From positions 1-12,559 of the forward strand of contig JADFOM010000042.1 of assembly GCA_022562835.1 (NCBI GenBank): a stretch of 12,559 bases of DNA, in the 5' to 3' direction. This DNA is from Acidobacteriota bacterium. Lineage in GTDB: Bacteria > Actinomycetota > Acidimicrobiia > Acidimicrobiales > SHLQ01. Made by a program: the position numbers and the translations under genes. Under the pieces are notes generated by a model, which had not been told where the DNA came from, did no database searches, and saw nothing but the letters and a program-made list of their open reading frames with translations. Numbering within the stretch: the stretch's first letter is position 1; each line of letters starts with the position of its first letter. Of the stretch, positions 8,012 through 12,559 are shown one piece after another.

Positions 8012-8034
8012 TTGTCGTGCATGTTCAGCGACAA
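8012..8034. promoter_or_regulatory. Inverted repeat in the xyl / nucleoside hydrolase divergent region
   Basis: TTGTCG (8012-8017) and CGACAA (8029-8034) form perfect 6-bp arms separated by 11 bases. The site sits near the middle of the 163-bp region between the divergently transcribed xylA remnant/xylB and the nucleoside hydrolase. An operator serving one or both promoters is possible. Arms of this length arise by chance fairly often. Confidence 0.3.
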
Positions 8035-8069
8035 GGCCACATGAAGCTGCATCGCCTGTCGACACGTTC

Positions 8070-8075
8070 TACGAT
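8070..8075 (+). promoter_or_regulatory. Possible -10 box for leaderless nucleoside hydrolase mRNA
   Basis: TACGAT fits TANNNT and ends eight bases before the ATG at 8084, so the transcript would start at about the start codon. No Shine-Dalgarno is visible before that ATG, which agrees with leaderless translation. No convincing -35 box is seen. Confidence 0.3.
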
Positions 8076-8083
8076 CCCGCTCC

Positions 8084-9016
8084 ATGGCCACCACCTTCGA
8101 GCAGAGCGGCAACCGTGTCCCCGTCATCCTCGATACCGACATCGGTGTCGACGTGGACGACTTCTGGGCGCTCGCATTCATGCTGCGCTGTCCCGAGATC
8201 GACGTGCGGATGATCGTGAGCGAAAACGGTGACACCGAACACGGAGCCGCGCTGATCGCGCGACTCCTCGACATCGCTGGTCGTACCGACATTCCTGTTG
8301 GCGTAGGTATTCCGCTCGGCACAACGCCACGTCCCCATGCGGAATGGCTTGGCGATTATCGCATCGAGGACTACCCGGGCACGGTGCACCGCGACGGCGT
8401 GGGAGCGCTGATCGACGTCATTGACGAGGCCGACGATCGCGTCGACGTCATCGCTATCGGTCCTCTCGTCAATCTTGCAGCGACGCTCGCTCGAGCACCA
8501 CGTATCACCGAGGCCAGTCGATTCATTGGTATGCACGGGAGCATCTACAAGGGCTACCTCGGTGCTGACGAGCCACACGCCGAGTACAACGTCAAATGTC
8601 ACCCAAAAGCAGCCCAGGCGGTGTTCGGCACGGATTGGTCCCACACGATCACGCCGCTTGATACCTGCGGGCTTGTGGCGCTCGATGGTGAACGGTTCGC
8701 AAGAGTACGCGCGTGCCGCGATCCCCTCGTCGAAGCCGTCGTCACCAACCACGACCTGTGGTGCAACAACAGCGAATTGGCCTCACATCTCAAGCTCGAT
8801 CCAGCCACGCAATCCACGACGCTCTACGACACCGTCGCGATTTATCTGGCGTTCAGCGAGCAGCTCGTTTCGATGGAGACGCTACCGATCATCGTGGACG
8901 ACAAAGGGAGCACCAACATCGATTCCGACGGCGTTGAGATCCGCTGCGCAACACAATGGCGAGACCTCGACGCTTTCAGCGACCTGCTGACCGAGCGTCT
9001 TTGCAGCGCTGGCTGA
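8084..9016 (+). CDS. Inosine/uridine-type nucleoside hydrolase (N-ribohydrolase)
   Basis: The 310-residue enzyme should cleave the N-glycosidic bond of nucleosides to give a base and a pentose. The calcium-binding signature DTDIGVDVDDFWAL (17-30) is intact, in the longer DxDD spacing found in one subgroup of the family. Further family blocks are IGPLVNLA (125-132), MHGSIYKG (150-157), AEYNVKCHPKAA (166-177) and LYDTVAIYLA (247-256), where D249 matches the C-terminal calcium-binding aspartate. Two residues differ from well-studied members: H173 stands where an aspartate (xDPxAA) is usual, and Y248 precedes D249 where the catalytic histidine (HD) of inosine-uridine hydrolases sits. Base preference is therefore uncertain. 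The ATG at 8084 is the first in this frame after a stop. It diverges from the xylB unit, and both act on pentose-linked metabolism, but a functional link is speculative. Confidence 0.85.
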   Translation: MATTFEQSGNRVPVILDTDIGVDVDDFWALAFMLRCPEIDVRMIVSENGDTEHGAALIARLLDIAGRTDIPVGVGIPLGTTPRPHAEWLGDYRIEDYPGTVHRDGVGALIDVIDEADDRVDVIAIGPLVNLAATLARAPRITEASRFIGMHGSIYKGYLGADEPHAEYNVKCHPKAAQAVFGTDWSHTITPLDTCGLVALDGERFARVRACRDPLVEAVVTNHDLWCNNSELASHLKLDPATQSTTLYDTVAIYLAFSEQLVSMETLPIIVDDKGSTNIDSDGVEIRCATQWRDLDAFSDLLTERLCSAG

Positions 9017-9070
9017 ATCAGACCTGGAGGCACGCTTGGGCGGGGCAACTCCCAGTGGTGTTGCTTGTAT

Positions 9071-9958
9071 TCAACGTCGCTCGATCAACAACTCGGGGTC
9101 GATCTCAAGTTCGACACCTATGACGTCGGCGTAGTGACGTTGAGCCACGGCGGCCGAGGGAACCTCGACGCCGAACTCTGACGCCGCGGCATCCGCCATT
9201 GCCAAGTCTTTGTGCCCGATTGCTACAAGGCCAACGGCTCCGTCGTGGCGGTCGAACTGGGCGGCTTCGGGAAGTGTTCGGGTGCGACCGATCACATAGT
9301 CGGTCATCCATTCCAGGTGTGTGGCCTCAAGAACCTGCTTGAACACGCCGAGTTCGACTCCGGCAGCTTCAACCAGCACCTGTCCGTCGTGGATAGCCGC
9401 CATCATCGCGTAGCCAGTGAGATTGCGCGCCAGCTTGACCGTCATGCCGGTGCCAAGGCCTCCCGTATGAAAGATCTGATCGCTGTAACACTCGAGCACC
9501 GGCCGTACCCGATCGATGATTGCCTCTTCGCCGCCGGCAATCATTGTGAGATCCCCTGATTGGGCGCCGAATTCGCCTCCGCTAATGCCGACGTCGATGG
9601 CGTGGCGCCCAAGTAGTTCGGCTCTGTGGGCAAGGGTGCGGACCGACGCGATCCCCACGGTCGAGTGGATCACCACGATGCCATCGGGTGCCATCGCCTC
9701 GATCAGGTCGTTGGACACAGTGTCGAGCAGCTGAGCGTCGGTTGCGACGACGACGCACACGACCTCTGCATCGGTGGCGGCGGCGAGCGCCGATTCTGCT
9801 CGGGCGGCACCGGCTTCCACGCACGCATCGGCGGCCTCGGGTCGCAGATCGAACACCGACAGTGCAATGTCGGACCTCGCGATGTGTCCCGCCATCGGTG
9901 CCCCCATCTGTCCCAGCCCGATGAAGCCGACTCGTTGAACCGTTCCTTGCTCATTCAT
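9071..9958 (-). CDS. NAD(P)-dependent beta-hydroxyacid dehydrogenase (3-hydroxyisobutyrate dehydrogenase family)
   Basis: The 295-residue protein has an N-terminal Rossmann domain, GFIGLGQMGAPMA (11-23), then the substrate-binding signature DVGISGGEFGAQSGDLTMIAGG (122-143, equivalent to DAPVSGG of the family). In the all-helical domain, K175 in GMTVKLARNL is the catalytic lysine and N179 its partner. HKDLAMADA (249-257) is the usual C-terminal block. Members oxidise 3-hydroxyisobutyrate, tartronate semialdehyde, sulfolactaldehyde, or succinic semialdehyde; the sequence does not decide between them. DLRP at 37-40, with aspartate after the second strand, suggests NAD rather than NADP. A GGGAGGGG Shine-Dalgarno a few bases before the ATG fixes the start. 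It converges on the nucleoside hydrolase with a 54-bp gap and diverges from the ars genes. Confidence 0.9.
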   Translation of the reverse strand: MNEQGTVQRVGFIGLGQMGAPMAGHIARSDIALSVFDLRPEAADACVEAGAARAESALAAATDAEVVCVVVATDAQLLDTVSNDLIEAMAPDGIVVIHSTVGIASVRTLAHRAELLGRHAIDVGISGGEFGAQSGDLTMIAGGEEAIIDRVRPVLECYSDQIFHTGGLGTGMTVKLARNLTGYAMMAAIHDGQVLVEAAGVELGVFKQVLEATHLEWMTDYVIGRTRTLPEAAQFDRHDGAVGLVAIGHKDLAMADAAASEFGVEVPSAAVAQRHYADVIGVELEIDPELLIERR

Positions 9959-9985
9959 TGGTGCCCCTCCCGGCGGCGACCTTAG

Positions 9986-10019
9986 ATCGCGGCGGCGACG
10001 AAGGTGACACCGCCGCGAT
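9986..10019. repeat. 10-bp GC-rich inverted repeat in the ars upstream region
   Basis: ATCGCGGCGG (9986-9995) and CCGCCGCGAT (10010-10019) are perfectly complementary, separated by 14 bases. It lies 28 bp beyond the start of the minus-strand dehydrogenase and about 97 bp before arsC. Its right arm abuts GATACT (10017-10022), a possible weak -10 box reading toward arsC. It could be an operator or a stem-loop in a leader; no T-run follows on either strand. Confidence 0.45.
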
Positions 10020-10040
10020 ACTCACCTGTCCGACGGCCTG

Positions 10041-10066
10041 GTGTCTGGGATCGACACACTAGTGTC
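10041..10066. promoter_or_regulatory. Clustered GTGTC/GACAC half-sites before arsC
   Basis: GTGTC (10041-10045), GACAC (10053-10057) and GTGTC (10062-10066) alternate in orientation, and the last two together contain the palindrome ACACTAGTGT (10056-10065). A further GACAC occurs at 10006-10010. The cluster ends 50 bp before the arsC ATG. It might bind a metalloregulator, but it does not resemble the ATCAA/TTGAT arms often associated with ArsR, and no regulator gene is nearby. Confidence 0.3.
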
Positions 10067-10115
10067 ATGCCCCTCAGCGGACCTGGGTGGCCCCGAGGCG
10101 AGGACGCCGGAAACA

Positions 10116-10523
10116 ATGAAGAAACCGACCGTGCTCTTCTTGTGCGTGCACAACGCTGGCCGCTCCCAAATGGCTGCTGGCTGGCTGGCTCATCTAGCTG
10201 GAGACGCTATCGAGGCGTGCTCGGCTGGTTCGGATCCCGGCGAGGAGATAAACCCGGCGGCGACGGCAGCAATGTCCGAGGTTGGCATCGACATCTCGTC
10301 GCAGCGTCCCCAGCGCTGGACCGACGACATGGCGCATAGCGCGGACGTGATCGTCTCGATGGGATGTGGGGACGAGTGCCCGATCTATGACGGGGTGCGC
10401 CGTGAGGCTTGGCAGCTAGAGGATCCGGCCGGTCAACCGATCGAGTTTGTGAGGGTAGTTCGTGACGACATCCGGTTTCATGTGGAAACGTTGATCGAGA
10501 GCATGGAAGCCCCCTCTTCATGA
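10116..10523 (+). CDS. arsC: Arsenate reductase, low-molecular-weight phosphatase type
   Basis: The 135-residue protein reduces arsenate to arsenite in the cytosol. The phosphatase loop CVHNAGRS (10-17) has catalytic C10 and R16, and DP at 103-104 supplies the general acid. C84 and C88 in SMGCGDECP (81-89) are the likely resolving thiols. The short loop and the CGDEC spacing resemble actinobacterial enzymes that use mycothiol or thioredoxin; I cannot say which. An upstream ATG at 10041 would add 25 residues without family similarity, so I start at MKKPTVLFLC. Only a poorly placed AGGA precedes this start. The stop overlaps the next gene by 4 bp (ATGA), so the two are almost certainly co-translated. 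No arsR, arsB or acr3 gene is in the window. Confidence 0.88.
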   Translation: MKKPTVLFLCVHNAGRSQMAAGWLAHLAGDAIEACSAGSDPGEEINPAATAAMSEVGIDISSQRPQRWTDDMAHSADVIVSMGCGDECPIYDGVRREAWQLEDPAGQPIEFVRVVRDDIRFHVETLIESMEAPSS

Positions 10524-11233
10524 GCGCTCAAGCATCCACCGCCCACGGGCCGAGCGCACGTGTTCCGTGGCGGCCCGACGCACAGAAACTCACAGCAGAG
10601 TTCATCGGCACCGCTTTTCTGCTGGCGGGCGTCGTCGGATCCGGAATCATGGCCGAACGTCTCACCGACGACGTCGGACTCCAGCTATTTCAGAACGCGT
10701 TCGCCACCGGTGCGATCCTCGTCGCTCTGATCCTTGCTTTGCAGCACGCCTCGGGCGCACATTTCAACCCCGCCGTGACCATCGCCGACCGGGTATTGGG
10801 CGGAGTCGATACGCCGACGGCTATCAGCTACATCGTCGTGCAGTGTGCGGGCGCGATCCTCGGAGTGATCGTCGCGAACATCATGTTCGACCTCGACGCG
10901 GTGGACTGGTCGAGCACCGATCGGTCCGGTGGGCACCTCGTTTTTGCCGAGGGAATCGCCACCTTCGGATTATTGCTGGTGATCTTCGCCGTGGTGAAGT
11001 CCGGTCGCGCGGAGATGGTGGCGTTCGCAGTGGGTGGGTACATCGCTGCCGCCTACTACTTCACCAGCTCGACGAGCTTTGCGAACCCCGCCGTCACGAT
11101 TGGGCGGATGTTCACCGACACATTTGCAGGGATTGCACCCGCTTCGGCACCTGCCTTTATTGCGGCACAACTCATCGCCATCAGTGCAGCAGTCCTTGTC
11201 GTCCCGGTCATCTTCCCGAAGTCGGAGGGATAG
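10520..11233 (+). CDS. Aquaporin/aquaglyceroporin (MIP family), arsenic-linked AqpS-like
   Basis: The 237-residue membrane channel has the six-helix, two-half-helix plan of the MIP family. The first NPA motif is HFNPAVT (NPA 83-85) and the second is FANPAVT (NPA 189-191). Hydrophobic segments are visible at about 27-45, 58-76, 99-122, 139-159, 165-181 and 209-232. The residue after the second NPA, normally the arginine of the aromatic/arginine filter, is valine (V192), so the pore should be wider and less water-selective. Direct ATGA overlap with arsC parallels the aqpS-arsC arrangement known in Sinorhizobium meliloti, where the channel lets arsenite made by ArsC leave down its gradient. The same role is inferred here. 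It could also pass glycerol or methylated arsenicals. It converges on the 2H phosphoesterase gene with a 45-bp gap. Confidence 0.86.
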   Translation: MSAQASTAHGPSARVPWRPDAQKLTAEFIGTAFLLAGVVGSGIMAERLTDDVGLQLFQNAFATGAILVALILALQHASGAHFNPAVTIADRVLGGVDTPTAISYIVVQCAGAILGVIVANIMFDLDAVDWSSTDRSGGHLVFAEGIATFGLLLVIFAVVKSGRAEMVAFAVGGYIAAAYYFTSSTSFANPAVTIGRMFTDTFAGIAPASAPAFIAAQLIAISAAVLVVPVIFPKSEG

Positions 11234-11278
11234 CGACCTGCGCGTGTCCCAGGACCAGCCCCGGTTCGGCCCTTGCTC

Positions 11279-11806
11279 CTAGTGTCGCAGGAAGCGGCCC
11301 GGCTCGATGCGTTCCCAGATGGCGACCTCCCAGCTGAAGTTGCCGAGATCATCGCCGGCCTCGGTGCCAACGATGTGATCCGCGAGTGCCAGATAGGGGG
11401 CTGTGTCGTCGACCTCATAGGCAAGGCTGAGGTGTAGCCAGTCCTTGGGACGCAGCGGATCGTCACCAGCAGCGAGTTCTTGCCCGGTGATGACCGACTC
11501 GGTGAGTTCGATCAGCCACGGCGACTCGAGGGTGAGACCAACCCAGCCATCGATCGCTCGCAGGCCGGCGATCCGGACCAGCCCACTCGGCGGTCTGCCG
11601 GCCTGACAGATCTCCGCGGTCAGATCGGCGATTACCTGGGTTGCCCGACTCTCCGATCGATGAAAGAAGCCCGTGAGCGTGCAGTGCGGTGGATAGGCCT
11701 GAGCGGTCGTCGCACCGACATCGTCCACCGCTGCGAAATACTGCTCGCAGGCCGCAGCGAGCGCTCCGGTTGGCGTGGCGTAGAGAATCAGCTCACGCGA
11801 GGTCAT
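11279..11806 (-). CDS. 2H-phosphoesterase-fold protein (2'-5' RNA ligase / cyclic phosphodiesterase-like) coupled to phnM
   Basis: The 175-residue protein carries the two short histidine motifs that define the 2H superfamily: H41-x-T43 in YPPHCTLTGFF and H125-x-S127 in DWLHLSLAY. Each is flanked by the hydrophobic strand residues typical of the fold. Members open or close cyclic phosphates, for example ADP-ribose 1'',2''-cyclic phosphate or RNA 2',3'-cyclic ends. The start overlaps the phnM stop by 4 bp (ATGA), so translation is coupled to phnM, and no separate Shine-Dalgarno is seen. In C-P lyase pathways a phosphodiesterase, usually PhnP of the metallo-beta-lactamase fold, must open 5-phosphoribosyl 1,2-cyclic phosphate. 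This protein could do that job. It is not clearly the longer DUF1045 protein also found in phn operons. The fold is well supported; the substrate is inference. Confidence 0.75.
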   Translation of the reverse strand: MTSRELILYATPTGALAAACEQYFAAVDDVGATTAQAYPPHCTLTGFFHRSESRATQVIADLTAEICQAGRPPSGLVRIAGLRAIDGWVGLTLESPWLIELTESVITGQELAAGDDPLRPKDWLHLSLAYEVDDTAPYLALADHIVGTEAGDDLGNFSWEVAIWERIEPGRFLRH

Positions 11807-12559
11807 CGACGCTCGTATACGAGGTCACCGTCAACGATGACCGCTGAGACCATGGCGGATCGGCCTTCACGAGGCGGTGCTACCACCACGAGATCGGCTC
11901 TCGCGCCAGCTTCGATTCGTCCCCTGTCGTGAAGCCTTGCCGCCGTTGCCGGGCCGGATGAAACCAGCGACCAGGCACCCCCGAAACTGGCTAGCCCGGC
12001 GTCCGCTATCTCAAACGGAGCCTGCAGCAACGAGGGGTAGTGATAGTCCGAACACAACAGCGGGTCGACCCCAGCGGCAACTGCGTCGCGCACCGAAAGG
12101 TTGCCGAGGTGTGACTCGCCTCTCACAAGATTGGGTGCGCCTAGTAGAACCGCGACACCACTGCGACGGTACCGATGGGCGAGCGCAATGCTTAGAGGGA
12201 ACTCCGCGATCGCAACACCGAGCTCCAGGTCGCGAAGTAGATCCGAATCGCTCGAAGGGTCGTGACTCGCTTTGACACAGCCCACCCTCTCCGCGACCTC
12301 TGCCAGGGCGAGTTCGTGGTCTAGGCCCACTTGACGCTGCGAGACAGCGATATCGAGACGATTCTGCAACGCCGTGCCGTCCACCCGGGATCGTGCGACC
12401 TGGACGTGTGATAGTCCCGCGTCCGTTGCGACGGCATCAGGGGTGTGGTCGTTGAACGACACCATCGAAACGATGCCGTCGCTCACCCATCCACTCAACT
12501 CTTCGAAGTCCGACGTGTTGCACCGTTCGTGACGTACGTGCAGCTCTATGTGCGGTGGC
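11803..12559 (-). CDS. phnM: PhnM: ribose 1-methylphosphonate 5-triphosphate diphosphatase, N-terminus cut by window edge
   Basis: The minus-strand frame is open to the right edge, giving 251 C-terminal residues of a roughly 380-residue amidohydrolase. PhnM removes pyrophosphate from alpha-D-ribose 1-methylphosphonate 5-triphosphate before C-P bond cleavage. From the edge inward the motifs are IELHVRHE (E. coli LHLRCE), SFNDHTP (E. coli SLMDHSP), CVKASHDPSSD (E. coli LASHDDA), VAIAEFP, LLGAPNLVRGESHLGN and LCSDYHYPSLL, ending with RIEAGARADLVVV and VDGDLVYERR. The metal-ligand motifs in this part are intact. A TTG at 12498-12496 could be mistaken for the start, but the homology continues past it to the edge. 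The stop overlaps the 2H phosphoesterase start. The rest of a phn operon should lie to the right of the window. Confidence 0.9.
   Translation of the reverse strand, partial: PPHIELHVRHERCNTSDFEELSGWVSDGIVSMVSFNDHTPDAVATDAGLSHVQVARSRVDGTALQNRLDIAVSQRQVGLDHELALAEVAERVGCVKASHDPSSDSDLLRDLELGVAIAEFPLSIALAHRYRRSGVAVLLGAPNLVRGESHLGNLSVRDAVAAGVDPLLCSDYHYPSLLQAPFEIADAGLASFGGAWSLVSSGPATAARLHDRGRIEAGARADLVVVAPPREGRSAMVSAVIVDGDLVYERR

Noticed and set aside
9017..9070. Possible bidirectional terminator between the convergent nucleoside hydrolase and dehydrogenase genes
   Set aside because: Only a 4-5 bp stem (TTGGG with CCCAG) around a 10-base loop can be drawn, and there is no T-run. The gaps at 6275-6337 and 11234-11278 are no better.
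10041..10115. Upstream ATG extending arsC by 25 residues
   Set aside because: The added residues have no family similarity and the phosphatase fold starts immediately after the ATG at 10116. The region instead holds repeated half-sites.
12496..12498. TTG as the start of phnM
   Set aside because: PhnM-like sequence (IELHVRHE and following) continues in frame to the window edge, so the gene is truncated by the window, not started here.
1..12559. Mobile element, CRISPR array, tRNA or defence system
   Set aside because: I saw no transposase or integrase motifs, direct-repeat arrays, cloverleaf-like sequence or defence-gene domains. The genes are metabolic or detoxification functions.

Overview
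The window looks like a GC-rich bacterial chromosome segment, most likely actinobacterial (Actinomycetota; an Acidimicrobiia-like relative is my guess). The clues are high-GC third codon positions, several genes with weak or absent Shine-Dalgarno sequences, and an arsenate reductase of the type that often pairs with mycothiol in actinobacteria. No rRNA, tRNA, CRISPR array, insertion sequence or phage gene is visible. The segment reads as a patchwork of small metabolic and detoxification modules in changing orientation.

Left part (1-6274). A family-4 glycosyltransferase runs off the left edge on the minus strand. Divergent from it are four plus-strand genes: a MOSC-domain protein, an AMP-forming acyl-CoA synthetase, a secreted lipoprotein of the vanadium haloperoxidase/PAP2 superfamily with all three active-site motifs, and a TauD/TfdA-type 2-oxoglutarate dioxygenase. 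The dioxygenase has its own promoter region, marked by a 26-bp near-perfect palindrome that overlaps the predicted -35 box.

Middle (6338-9958). A xylulokinase gene (xylB) on the minus strand overlaps by 4 bp the end of a 45-codon reading frame. That frame looks like xylose isomerase (xylA) with an internal deletion and without its C-terminal three quarters. The remnant has a ribosome-binding site and xylB has none visible, so the remnant may survive as the translational entry point for xylB. Divergent from it is a nucleoside hydrolase with an unusual active-site residue, converging on a beta-hydroxyacid dehydrogenase of the 3-hydroxyisobutyrate dehydrogenase family.

Right part (9959-12559). 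A two-gene arsenic module, arsC followed by a 4-bp overlapping aquaporin, sits behind a short region rich in inverted repeats. The aquaporin carries valine where the selectivity-filter arginine normally sits after the second NPA motif. The combination suggests arsenate reduction followed by passive arsenite exit through a channel. Converging on it is phnM (C-P lyase pathway, running off the right edge), again with a 4-bp overlap to a downstream gene for a 2H-phosphoesterase-fold protein. That protein is a candidate for the step that opens the ribosyl cyclic phosphate made by C-P lyase. The most notable items are the phnM-2H pair, the xylA remnant, the arsC-aquaporin pair and the dioxygenase palindrome.
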